Shown one piece after another: positions 1 through 7,746 of a stretch of DNA of 35,953 nt. This DNA comes from Gemmatimonadaceae bacterium (GTDB lineage Bacteria > Gemmatimonadota > Gemmatimonadetes > Gemmatimonadales > Gemmatimonadaceae), in assembly GCA_019694735.1 (NCBI GenBank), contig JAIBBJ010000059.1, positions 1 through 35,953 of the forward strand, in the 5' to 3' direction. Below the pieces are notes generated by a model that saw only the letters and a program-made list of their open reading frames with translations, was not told where the DNA came from and did no database searches. A program made the translations under genes and the position numbers. Position 1 is the stretch's first letter, and every line of letters begins with the position of its first letter.

Positions 1-991
1 ACACTTCCCCGTCGGCCGCCGCCTCGCCTTCGATGCCGCGAAGGGCCGATTCTGGGTCGTCTGCCAGGCGTGCCGCCAGTGGAACCTCTCGCCGCTCGAG
101 GAGCGCTGGGAGGCGATCGAGGCGGCCGAGCGGATGTACCGCGACACGCGGCTCCGGGCGGCGACCGACAACATCGGGCTCGCGCGGCTGCGCGACGGCA
201 CCGAGCTCGTGCGCATCGGCGCGCCCCTGCGGCCGGAGTTCGCGGCGTGGCGCTACGGGGACCGGTTCCGCGCCCGATACCGCCGGAACACGGCCGTCGC
301 GTCGCTCGTCGGCGCCGGGGGGTTGGCGGTGATGGCCGGCGGCTGGCTGGCCGGCTTCGGCATCGTCTCGCTCCCGCTCAACCTGTACAGCGTCGGTCGC
401 ATGATGATCGACAGCCGGCGGGTCGTGGCGCGGCTCACCGATGACGAGGGGCCGCTCGTGCTCACGGCGAGGCATGCGGCCGTCGCGCGCATCCTCCCGA
501 TGCCCGGGGATCCGCTGGGCTGGCGGCTCACGGTGCCGCACCACCGTCTCGATGGGGTGGTCGGGCGATTCACGCGCTCGGCGTCGCTCAGCGACCGGCG
601 GGTGGAACTGGCCGGCGCGCAGGCGGTGGACGCGGCGCGGCGGATCCTGCCGGTGATCAACGCCGCCGGTGGCCGCGCGCGACAGGTCGAGGACGCCGTG
701 AAGGTGCTCGAGGGCGCCGGGGCGCTGCGCGAGACGTTCCTGGCGGCGTCCGGGAAGGTCGGCCGCGACGGATACGGCGATCCTTCGCGCGACCTGAGCG
801 CAATGCCGATCGCGCTGCGGCTCGCGATGGAGATGGCGGTGCACGAGGATCTCGAGCGCCGGGCGCTCGAGGGGGAGCTGGCCGCCCTCGAGGCGACCTG
901 GCGGGACGCGGAGGCGATCGCGCGGATCGCGGACGACCTGACGCTCCCGGAGTGGGTCGGGGTGCGGCTCGACCGCCTGTCGCGCGGCTGA
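1..991 (+). CDS. Unrecognised membrane protein, 5' end missing
   Basis: The frame is already open at the left edge (first full codon at base 2), so the N-terminus lies outside the window; 329 residues are visible. Visible residues 21-24 form a Cys-x2-Cys pair followed by Trp-Asn-Leu-Ser-Pro, which could be the second half of a zinc ribbon whose first Cys pair is upstream. At about visible residues 97-131 there is a hydrophobic stretch rich in Gly, Ala and Leu that could be one or two membrane segments. The rest is charged and probably helical, with Glu/Arg-rich stretches near the C-terminus. I do not recognise the family and assign no function. A promoter follows 15 bases after the stop, so this gene is probably the end of its own transcription unit. 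Confidence 0.75.
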   Translation, partial: HFPVGRRLAFDAAKGRFWVVCQACRQWNLSPLEERWEAIEAAERMYRDTRLRAATDNIGLARLRDGTELVRIGAPLRPEFAAWRYGDRFRARYRRNTAVASLVGAGGLAVMAGGWLAGFGIVSLPLNLYSVGRMMIDSRRVVARLTDDEGPLVLTARHAAVARILPMPGDPLGWRLTVPHHRLDGVVGRFTRSASLSDRRVELAGAQAVDAARRILPVINAAGGRARQVEDAVKVLEGAGALRETFLAASGKVGRDGYGDPSRDLSAMPIALRLAMEMAVHEDLERRALEGELAALEATWRDAEAIARIADDLTLPEWVGVRLDRLSRG

Positions 992-1005
992 CGGGCGTCT
1001 GCCCG

Positions 1006-1034
1006 TTGAACCAGCGGGGTGGGGGCCCTAACTT
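1006..1034 (+). promoter_or_regulatory. Sigma70-like promoter ahead of the zinc ribbon gene and argS
   Basis: TTGAAC at 1006-1011 and TAACTT at 1029-1034 are separated by exactly 17 bases. This predicts a start of transcription near 1041 and a leader of about 28 bases before the ATG at 1069. It lies in the short gap after the stop at 991. The match is by eye. Confidence 0.5.
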
Positions 1035-1068
1035 CAACGGGTTCCACACGATACGCTCTCTCCGACCG

Positions 1069-1431
1069 ATGCCGACGTACGAATACCGCTGCCCGAACGG
1101 GCACGACTTCGAGAAGTTCACGCTGAAGATCAGCGCCGCTCAGGCCGAGTTGCCGTGTCCGACCTGCGGCACGGCTGCGCCGCGTCGCGTCTCCGCGGGG
1201 GGCGGACTCGTGTTCAAGGGGTCGGGGTTCTACATCACCGACTACGGGAAGGACGGCAAGAAGGATCAGCGCGCCGCCGCGGCGAAGACCGACGGTGCGA
1301 GCGCGAAGGGCGACACTTCCGCGCCCGCGCCGGCGGCCGCCCCGGCGGCGTCGTCGGCCCCGGCCGCGGCCTCGAGCGCGCCGCCGTCCACGGGGAGTTC
1401 GGGTCCGTCGTCCGGCGGCGGCGCGTCGTGA
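1069..1431 (+). CDS. FmdB-type putative regulatory zinc ribbon protein
   Basis: This 120-residue protein opens with the Met-Pro-Thr-Tyr-Glu-Tyr-Arg-Cys start typical of the FmdB/CxxC_CXXC_SSSS small zinc ribbon family. Cys30 and Cys33 form the second knuckle. The first knuckle is altered: Cys8 is followed by Pro-Asn-Gly-His12 rather than Cys-x2-Cys-Gly-His, so His12 may stand in as a ligand. After about residue 68 the chain becomes a low-complexity Ala/Ser/Pro/Gly tail, probably disordered. The role of the family is not firmly known; regulation is the usual guess. The ATG was chosen because the family N-terminus starts exactly there. No Shine-Dalgarno sequence is obvious. The stop overlaps the GTG of argS by four bases, so the two genes are translationally coupled. 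Confidence 0.85.
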   Translation: MPTYEYRCPNGHDFEKFTLKISAAQAELPCPTCGTAAPRRVSAGGGLVFKGSGFYITDYGKDGKKDQRAAAAKTDGASAKGDTSAPAPAAAPAASSAPAAASSAPPSTGSSGPSSGGGAS

Positions 1432-3071
1432 GCGGCGTCGACGCACTCCGCGACGCACTCGGCAAGGCGGCGGCGGCCATCGGCGCGCCGGCCGGCACGA
1501 CGCCGTCCCTCGAGCGGCCGCGCGACCCTGCGCACGGCGACTGGGCGACGAATCTCGCCATGACGCTCGCGAAGCCGCTCGGCCGGAAGCCGCGCGAGGT
1601 CGCGGACGCCCTCCTCGCCGCGCTCGACACCGGCGCGGCCGGGGTCGCCGAGGCCAGCGTCGCCGGGCCGGGGTTCATCAACTTCCGGCTCGCGGCCGGC
1701 GACCTCGCGGCGCAGCTCGCGCGGGTCCTCGAGGCCGGGCCGGCCTACGGCACCGGACACGGCGGCGACGGCAAGGTCGCGAACGTCGAGTTCGTCTCGG
1801 CCAATCCGACCGGCCCGCTGCACGTGGGGCACGGCCGGCAGGCCGCGCTCGGCGACGCGATCGCGGCGCTGCTCGCGTCGCAGGGTTGGAAGGTCACGCG
1901 CGAGTTCTATTACAACGACGCCGGTGTGCAGATCGCGAACCTCGCGTGCTCGGTACAGGCGCGGCTCCGCGAGCGCGCGGGCCGCCCGCTCGAGATCCCT
2001 GAGGGCGGCTACCACGGCGAGTACATCAAGGAGATCGCGGCCCGCTACGCGGAGGAGTGCCCCGGGGACCCCGCGGGCGACGACCTCGAGCGCGTGCGGC
2101 AGGTCGCGGTGCGCGAGTTGCGGAAGGAGCAGGACCTCGACCTGCGCGCCTTCGGCGTGAAGTTCGACGTGTACTACCTCGAGAGCTCGCTCTACACCGA
2201 CGGCCGCGTGGACTCCACGGTGGCGGCGCTCGTGCGCTCGGGGCACACGTTCGAGGACGAGGGGGCGCTCTACCTCCGCACCACGGGCTTCGGCGACGAC
2301 AAGGACCGCGTGATGCGGAAGCGGGACGGGACGTACACCTACTTCCTGCCCGACGTCGCCTACCATGTGACCAAGTGGGAGCGCGGCTTCACGCGCGCGG
2401 TGAACGTGCAGGGCGCCGACCATCACGGCACCACCGCGCGCGTACGGGCGGGCCTGCAGGCGATGGGGATGGGCATCCCGGCTGGCTACCCCGAGTACGT
2501 GCTGCACCAGATGGTGACGGTGATGCGCGGCGGCGAGGAGGTCAAGATCTCCAAGCGCGCCGGGAGCTACGTCACGGTCCGCGACCTCATCGACGAGGTG
2601 GGCCGCGACGCGGTGCGCTACTTCTTCCTGATGCGGAAGGGGGACAGCCAGCTCGTCTTCGACGTGGACCTCGCGCGTTCGCAGAGCGAGGAGAACCCGG
2701 TCTACTACATCCAGATGGCGCACGCGCGCCTCTCCGGCATCTTCCGCCAGGGCGGGATCGATCCGGCGGGCATCACCGGGGCGGGGGTGGAGTGGGCCCG
2801 CCTTGACCAGCCCGAGGAGCGCGAGCTCGTGAAGGCCCTCCTCGACTTCCCCGCGCTCGTCGCGAACGCCGCCGAGGCGCTCGAGCCGCACCGCGTCGCC
2901 AACTGGCTCCTCGAGACCGCCCGGCTCGTCCACACCTGGTACCACAAGCACCACGTGCTCGGGGAACCCGAGCCGGTGATGCAGGCCCGGCTGGCACTCG
3001 CCAAGGCCGCCCGGACCGTGCTGGCGAATGGGCTCGGCCTGCTCGGCATCTCGGCGCCCGAGCGGATGTGA
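1428..3071 (+). CDS. argS: Arginyl-tRNA synthetase
   Basis: ArgRS (547 residues, normal length) charges tRNA-Arg with arginine in the cytoplasm. It is a class I synthetase: the HIGH-type motif is His-Val-Gly-His at residues 132-135 after Ser-Ala-Asn-Pro-Thr-Gly-Pro-Leu, and the KMSKS-type loop is Lys-Ile-Ser-Lys-Arg at 373-377. An N-terminal tRNA-recognition domain containing Asp-Trp-Ala-Thr-Asn precedes the catalytic core. The C-terminal helical anticodon-binding domain ends the protein and includes Met-Ala-His-Ala-Arg near residue 430. The GTG at 1428 overlaps the preceding stop (GTGA) and puts the start at the expected distance from the core. The open frame runs further upstream, but only as a shadow of the zinc ribbon gene. 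Confidence 0.97.
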   Translation: MSGVDALRDALGKAAAAIGAPAGTTPSLERPRDPAHGDWATNLAMTLAKPLGRKPREVADALLAALDTGAAGVAEASVAGPGFINFRLAAGDLAAQLARVLEAGPAYGTGHGGDGKVANVEFVSANPTGPLHVGHGRQAALGDAIAALLASQGWKVTREFYYNDAGVQIANLACSVQARLRERAGRPLEIPEGGYHGEYIKEIAARYAEECPGDPAGDDLERVRQVAVRELRKEQDLDLRAFGVKFDVYYLESSLYTDGRVDSTVAALVRSGHTFEDEGALYLRTTGFGDDKDRVMRKRDGTYTYFLPDVAYHVTKWERGFTRAVNVQGADHHGTTARVRAGLQAMGMGIPAGYPEYVLHQMVTVMRGGEEVKISKRAGSYVTVRDLIDEVGRDAVRYFFLMRKGDSQLVFDVDLARSQSEENPVYYIQMAHARLSGIFRQGGIDPAGITGAGVEWARLDQPEERELVKALLDFPALVANAAEALEPHRVANWLLETARLVHTWYHKHHVLGEPEPVMQARLALAKAARTVLANGLGLLGISAPERM

Positions 3072-3117
3072 CCGCCACGTCCCCGCTGTCCTTCCTTCCT
3101 CTCCTCCCTCCCGCGCA

Positions 3118-4035
3118 ATGAGCGTCCTCGTCGTCGGATCCGTCGCCCTCGATTCCGTCGAGACCCCTTTCGGCAAGGCCGATGAGGTCCTCGGCGGCTC
3201 GGCCAACTACTTCTCCGCCTCGGCGTCGCACCAGACGCGCGTCCAGCTCGTCGGCGTCGTCGGGAGCGACTACCCGATGGAGAAGCTCGAGCCCCTGAAG
3301 GCGCGTGGCATCGACTTCGCGGGGCTCGAGCAGATGGCCGGCGAGTCGTTCCGCTGGCGCGGCCGGTACCGCCACGACCTCAACTCGGCCGAGACGCTCG
3401 AGACGCGGCTCGGCGTCTTCTCGCACTTCAAGCCGAAGATCCCGGCGCAGTTCACCGACGCCGAGTTCGTGTTCCTGGCGAACATCGACCCGCGGCTGCA
3501 GCTCGAGGTGCTCAAGCAGGTGAAGAAGCCCCGTCTCGTCGCCTGCGACACGATGAACTTCTGGATCGAGTCGCGGCGCCCCGACCTGCTGGAGCTGCTG
3601 AAGCACGTGGACCTGATCACGCTGAACGACGGCGAGGCGCGGCAGCTCACGGAATGCGCCAACCTCGTGCAGGCCGCCCGCTGGATCATGGACAAGGGAC
3701 CGCGCACGGTCCTGATCAAGAAGGGCGAGCATGGTGCCTTCATGTTCAACAAGGACGAGATCTTCTACGCGCCCGCCTACCCGCTCGAATCGGTCTTCGA
3801 CCCCACCGGGGCCGGCGACTCGTTCGCCGGCGGGTTCATGGGCTGGCTCGCGCGCACCGGCGACCTCTCGGAGGCCAACATGCGCCGCGCGGTGATCGTC
3901 GGGTCGGCGATGGGGTCGTTCGTGGTCGAGGGCTTCTCGATCACGCGCCTCCTCGAGGTGACGCGCGCCGACATCGACCGGCGCGTCGCGGACTTCCACC
4001 GGCTCGTCTCCTTCGAGAAGGCGCTCGACGCGTGA
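3118..4035 (+). CDS. PfkB-family sugar or nucleoside kinase
   Basis: This 305-residue protein belongs to the ribokinase/PfkB superfamily, which phosphorylates sugars or nucleosides with ATP. The N-terminal signature includes Gly-Gly-Ser-Ala-Asn-Tyr, and the C-terminal signature Asp-Pro-Thr-Gly-Ala-Gly-Asp lies at residues 228-234, with Asp234 as the expected catalytic base. The substrate cannot be read from sequence. The four-base overlap with purM hints at a nucleoside or purine-linked substrate, but that is inference. The ATG at 3118 follows argS by 46 bases through a pyrimidine-rich tract with no Shine-Dalgarno sequence. Confidence 0.88.
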   Translation: MSVLVVGSVALDSVETPFGKADEVLGGSANYFSASASHQTRVQLVGVVGSDYPMEKLEPLKARGIDFAGLEQMAGESFRWRGRYRHDLNSAETLETRLGVFSHFKPKIPAQFTDAEFVFLANIDPRLQLEVLKQVKKPRLVACDTMNFWIESRRPDLLELLKHVDLITLNDGEARQLTECANLVQAARWIMDKGPRTVLIKKGEHGAFMFNKDEIFYAPAYPLESVFDPTGAGDSFAGGFMGWLARTGDLSEANMRRAVIVGSAMGSFVVEGFSITRLLEVTRADIDRRVADFHRLVSFEKALDA

Positions 4036-5063
4036 CCGACGCCAAGCTGACGTACGCGAGCGCGGGCGTCGACATCGACGCCGCGGACGACTCGAAGCAC
4101 CGCATCAAGCGACTGGTCGAGTCCACGTTCACGGCGGGGGCGCGCGGCGCGTTCGGCGGCTTCGGCGGGATGTTCCGCGTGCCCGAGGGCGCGCAGCGGC
4201 CACTGCTGGTGGCCTCGGCTGACGGCGTCGGCACGAAGATCAAGATCGCGATCGAGGCGGACCGACATGACACCATCGGGCACTGCCTCGTCAACCATTG
4301 CGTCAACGACATCCTGGTGCAGGGGGCACGGCCGCTCTTCTTCCTCGACTACGTGGCCTTCGGGAAGCTGCTGCCCAAGGTGGTCGAGGGGGTCGTCGCC
4401 GGCGTCGCCGCCGGCTGCCGGGAGAACGGCGCCTCCCTCATCGGCGGCGAGACCGCCGAGATGCCGGGCGTGTACACGCCGCCCGACTACGATCTCGCAG
4501 GCTTCATCGTCGGCTGGGTCGAGGAGGACCAGGTGATCACCTCGGCCGGCGTGCGCGACGGCGACGTCCTCGTCGGCCTGGCGAGCAGCGGCCTGCACAC
4601 GAACGGCTACTCGCTCGCCCGCCGCATCATCGTCGAGCGACTCAAGCTCGGACCGCACGATCCGTTCCCGGAGGCGGGTGGGCGGTCCGTCGCCGACGTG
4701 ATGCTCGACGTGCACCGGAGCTACCTGAACGTGCTGGGACCCGCCCTGGGTCACATCCACGCCATGGCGCACATCACCGGCGGCGGCATCCCCGGCAATC
4801 TCGACCGGGCGCTGCCGTCGCATCTCGATGCGGTGGTCGAGACGTCGGCGTGGGACATCCCGGGCACCTTCCGGGTACTGGAGGAGGCGGGCAAGGTCGA
4901 CCGTGGCGAGATGTACCGGGCGTTCAATATGGGGGTCGGCATGATTGTGATCACCGACACAGCCGGGGCGGCCCGCGTGCGTGACCTTGCTTCGAAGGCC
5001 GGCGTCGATAGCTGGATGATCGGCCACACCCGTCCTGGATCGGGGCGGGTTCACCTCGTCTGA
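4032..5063 (+). CDS. purM: Phosphoribosylformylglycinamidine cyclo-ligase
   Basis: PurM (AIR synthetase, 343 residues) closes the imidazole ring of aminoimidazole ribotide in purine synthesis, using ATP. The family start Tyr-Ala-Ser-Ala-Gly-Val-Asp-Ile is present at residues 8-15. The central signature Ser-Ala-Asp-Gly-Val-Gly-Thr-Lys, the following His-Cys-Val-Asn-Asp stretch and the Gly-Gly-Glu-Thr-Ala-Glu-Met-Pro motif are all intact, as is His-Ile-Thr-Gly-Gly-Gly in the C-terminal domain. The GTG at 4032 overlaps the kinase stop as GTGA, and a GAAGG sequence lies about nine bases upstream. No other purine genes are in the window. Confidence 0.97.
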   Translation: MTDAKLTYASAGVDIDAADDSKHRIKRLVESTFTAGARGAFGGFGGMFRVPEGAQRPLLVASADGVGTKIKIAIEADRHDTIGHCLVNHCVNDILVQGARPLFFLDYVAFGKLLPKVVEGVVAGVAAGCRENGASLIGGETAEMPGVYTPPDYDLAGFIVGWVEEDQVITSAGVRDGDVLVGLASSGLHTNGYSLARRIIVERLKLGPHDPFPEAGGRSVADVMLDVHRSYLNVLGPALGHIHAMAHITGGGIPGNLDRALPSHLDAVVETSAWDIPGTFRVLEEAGKVDRGEMYRAFNMGVGMIVITDTAGAARVRDLASKAGVDSWMIGHTRPGSGRVHLV

Positions 5064-5078
5064 CACGGAGCTCCCGCA

Positions 5079-6017
5079 ATGCGTCGTCTTCTCGTCGGTT
5101 CCGCGCTGCTGCTCGCCGTCTCGGCCCCCGCCCAAGCCCAGTGCGCCGGCGGCAACACCCAGGACGCCTGCCAGAAGGCGGCGGACCTCTGGGCCTACAT
5201 GATGCCCCAGCTCGGCACCTCGCTCACCGGCGGCTCGCACACGCTCGGCATGGGCACGACGCTCGGCGGTCTCGGCCACTTCGCGCTCGCGGTCCGCGCG
5301 AATGCGGTGCAGGGGGCGTTGCCGGACGTCGGGAACATGACCGTCGCCGTCGGCGCGGCGCAGAACTCCAACATCGCGTCGCCATCGCAGTACATCGGCC
5401 TCCCGACGGTGGACGTCGCGCTCGGCGTCTTCAAGGGCATCCCGCTGGGCGTCACCCGCATCGGCGGCGTGGACCTCCTCGGCAGCGCGACCTACGTGCC
5501 GGATGTCGAGGGCGACGGCACCGCGATCACCACGAGCGACGGCAATCTCAAGATCGGGTATGGCGCCCGCGTGGGCATCCTCGAGCAGTCGCTGATCGTG
5601 CCCGGCGTCTCGGTCTCGTACCTGATCCGCGACCTCCCCACGGTGAACCTCTCGGCGTCGGCGACCAACGCGAACTTCGCGATCACCGACTTCTCGGTGA
5701 AGACGACCTCGTGGCGCATCGCCGCGCAGAAGAACCTCCTGCTGTTCCAGCTCGGGGCCGGCTTCGGCCAGGACACGTACAAGTCGGCCGCGACCCTCGG
5801 CGGCGACGTCGCGGGCAACGGGTTCTCGACCGCCGTCTCGCAGGACCTCACGCGGACGACGATGTACGGGTCGCTCGGCTTCAACCTCCTCATCGCGAAG
5901 GTCGTGGCGGAGGTCGGTCAGGTCAGCGGCGGGGACGTGACGACGTTCAACACCTTCGATGAGGCCGCCGACAAGTCGCGCCTGTACGGCACGATCGGCC
6001 TCCGCATCTCCTTCTGA
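5079..6017 (+). CDS. Predicted outer-membrane beta-barrel protein
   Basis: This 312-residue protein has a clear Sec signal peptide: two Arg, a Leu/Ala/Val core and cleavage after Ala-Gln-Ala at about residue 20. The mature chain shows many alternating polar/hydrophobic stretches, few charged residues in a row, and ends in Ile-Ser-Phe. A terminal Phe is the usual signal for outer-membrane barrel assembly. It resembles the generic outer-membrane proteins of Gram-negative bacteria, and I cannot name a substrate. Two Cys sit just after the cleavage site. The ATG is preceded by CGGAG at a good distance. It follows purM by only 15 bases and may share its transcript, although the functions seem unrelated. 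Confidence 0.7.
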   Translation: MRRLLVGSALLLAVSAPAQAQCAGGNTQDACQKAADLWAYMMPQLGTSLTGGSHTLGMGTTLGGLGHFALAVRANAVQGALPDVGNMTVAVGAAQNSNIASPSQYIGLPTVDVALGVFKGIPLGVTRIGGVDLLGSATYVPDVEGDGTAITTSDGNLKIGYGARVGILEQSLIVPGVSVSYLIRDLPTVNLSASATNANFAITDFSVKTTSWRIAAQKNLLLFQLGAGFGQDTYKSAATLGGDVAGNGFSTAVSQDLTRTTMYGSLGFNLLIAKVVAEVGQVSGGDVTTFNTFDEAADKSRLYGTIGLRISF

Positions 6018-6067
6018 CCGCACCGGACCCACTCGCCCCGGCCGCGACCCCGCACGACGGGACGCTG

Positions 6068-7123
6068 ATGCGCCGCGCGCTCCGTCTGGCGCGGCGCGGC
6101 TGGGGACGGACGGCGCCGAACCCCATGGTCGGCGCCGTCGTCGTTCGGGACGGCGCCATCGTCGCCGAGGGATGGCATGCCGAGTTCGGCGGCCCGCACG
6201 CCGAGGCGATGGCGCTCGCGCAGGCCGGCGACCGGGCCCGCGGGGCGGACGTGTACGTCACGCTCGAGCCATGCAACCACCACGGGAAGACCCCGCCGTG
6301 TGCCGCCGCGCTCATCGCGGCGGGCGTGCGTCGGGTCATCGTCGCCGTGCGCGACCCGAACCCGGTCGCCCACGGCGGGATCGCCGCGTTGCGCGCCGCC
6401 GGCATCGCCGTGACCGAGGGGGTGGAGACCGAGGCCGCGGCCGCCCTCCTGGCCCCGTTCCTGTTCGCGCACGGCGGCGCGAGCCGGCCGTTCGTGTCGC
6501 TCAAGCTCGCGGTCTCGCTCGATGGCGCCCTCGCGCCGGGGGACGGGCGCCAGCGGTGGCTCACGGGCGCGGCGGCGCGCCGCGAGGTGCACCGGCTCCG
6601 CGCCGAGGCGGACGCGGTCGGGGTGGGGCGTGGGACGGTCCTCGCGGACGATCCGGCGCTCACGGTCCGGCACGGGCGTCGTCCCCGGGTCGCGCCGGTC
6701 CGTGTCGTGTTCGCGCGAGGGGCGGCGGTCCCGCTGGACCGTGTCCTCGTGCGGACGGCGCGCCGCGCGCCGACCTGGGTCATGGCGGCGGCGCCCGACG
6801 CGGCGCACCGCGCGGCGCTGGAGTCCGCCGGGGTCCGGGTACTCGAGGCGGACGGGCTGGAGCCCCAGCTCCGGGTCCTGCGGGCGTCGGGCGTCCGGCA
6901 CCTGTTCGTGGAGGGGGGGGCGGCCCTCGCCGGGGCCCTCCTGACGGGTGGTCTGGTCGACCGGATGATTATCTTTCAGGCGCCGGTCCTGCTCGGGGCC
7001 GGGGCGCTGCCCGCCTTCGGGGGCGCGCTGCCGTCCGCGGCGCTGGTGGACCAGTGGCGGGTGCTCGAACGACGCACGTTCGGCGACGACCTGATGACCA
7101 CCTACGCGCCCGGCGGCCGCTGA
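6068..7123 (+). CDS. ribD: Riboflavin biosynthesis deaminase/reductase
   Basis: RibD (351 residues from this ATG) deaminates and then reduces the pyrimidine made from GTP in riboflavin synthesis. The N-terminal deaminase domain has the zinc site His44-Ala-Glu46 and Pro-Cys69-Asn-His-His-Gly-Lys-Thr-Pro-Pro-Cys78. The reductase domain starts near residue 140 with Arg-Pro-Phe-Val-Ser-Leu-Lys-Leu-Ala and carries the usual Ser-Leu-Asp-Gly motif. The ATG lacks a Shine-Dalgarno sequence and gives a protein a few residues shorter at the N-terminus than usual. The frame stays open upstream to a CTG at 6014 that overlaps the previous stop, so translation may begin earlier. No FMN riboswitch fits in the 50-base gap. 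Confidence 0.95.
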   Translation: MRRALRLARRGWGRTAPNPMVGAVVVRDGAIVAEGWHAEFGGPHAEAMALAQAGDRARGADVYVTLEPCNHHGKTPPCAAALIAAGVRRVIVAVRDPNPVAHGGIAALRAAGIAVTEGVETEAAAALLAPFLFAHGGASRPFVSLKLAVSLDGALAPGDGRQRWLTGAAARREVHRLRAEADAVGVGRGTVLADDPALTVRHGRRPRVAPVRVVFARGAAVPLDRVLVRTARRAPTWVMAAAPDAAHRAALESAGVRVLEADGLEPQLRVLRASGVRHLFVEGGAALAGALLTGGLVDRMIIFQAPVLLGAGALPAFGGALPSAALVDQWRVLERRTFGDDLMTTYAPGGR

Positions 7124-7146
7124 TTCCACCGTCGTCGGGCGCGCCT

Positions 7147-7746
7147 TTGTTCACGGGTCTCATCACCGCAGTCGGCCGGGTTCGCGAGGTGTCCGTCACG
7201 GATGCCGGGCGGACGCTCGTCCTCGAGGCGCCCTACGAGGGGCTCGCGCTCGGCGAGAGCATCGCCTGCCATGGTGCCTGCCTGACGGTGACGGCCTTCG
7301 GCCCCGGCTGGTTCGCCGTCTCGGCGGTGACGACCACGCTCGAGCGGACCACGATCGGGGCGTGGACGCCGGGGACGCGCGTGAACCTCGAGCGCGCCCT
7401 CGCGGTCGGCGACCGGCTCGGGGGCCACATCGTCCAGGGGCACGTGGACGGGGTGGGCACCGTGACCGTGACGGCCGCGCACGGCGACGCGTGGCTGATC
7501 GACATCGCGGTGCCGGACGCGATCGACGAGCTCCTCGTCCCGCTCGGCTCCATCGCCGTGGACGGCGTGAGCCTCACCGTGAACGCCCTGCCGGCGCCCG
7601 GCACGCTGCAACTCAGCATCATCGACCACACCCGGCGGCACACGACGCTCGGGGCGCTGCGCCCGGGCGACCGGGTGCAGCTCGAGGCCGACGTCCTCGC
7701 CAAGCATCTCAAGCGCCTCGCGGCGCCCCTCCTGTCCCGCCCGTGA
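7147..7746 (+). CDS. ribE: Riboflavin synthase, alpha subunit
   Basis: This 199-residue protein joins two molecules of dimethylribityllumazine to make riboflavin. The N-terminal Phe-Thr-Gly-Leu-Ile hallmark starts right after the initiator, which fixes the start at a TTG (7147). Two lumazine-binding repeats are visible. The first contains Gly-Gly-His-Ile-Val-Gln-Gly-His-Val-Asp-Gly (residues 92-102) and the second Gly-Ser-Ile-Ala-Val-Asp-Gly-Val-Ser-Leu-Thr-Val-Asn. Length is normal. The stop overlaps the GTG of ribBA by four bases. In some nomenclatures this gene is called ribC. Confidence 0.96.
   Translation: MFTGLITAVGRVREVSVTDAGRTLVLEAPYEGLALGESIACHGACLTVTAFGPGWFAVSAVTTTLERTTIGAWTPGTRVNLERALAVGDRLGGHIVQGHVDGVGTVTVTAAHGDAWLIDIAVPDAIDELLVPLGSIAVDGVSLTVNALPAPGTLQLSIIDHTRRHTTLGALRPGDRVQLEADVLAKHLKRLAAPLLSRP

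Noticed and set aside
3777-6032. Long minus-strand frame opposite purM and the barrel protein
   Set aside because: Same GC-driven artefact: it spans two real genes and has no start signal or domain.
6018-6067. FMN riboswitch before ribD
   Set aside because: The gap is only 50 bases and none of the conserved FMN-aptamer blocks are present.
7147-7149. Using the far-upstream start of the ribE frame, which is open from 5959
   Set aside because: The upstream part is a shadow of ribD. The family N-terminus Phe-Thr-Gly-Leu-Ile begins right after the TTG at 7147.
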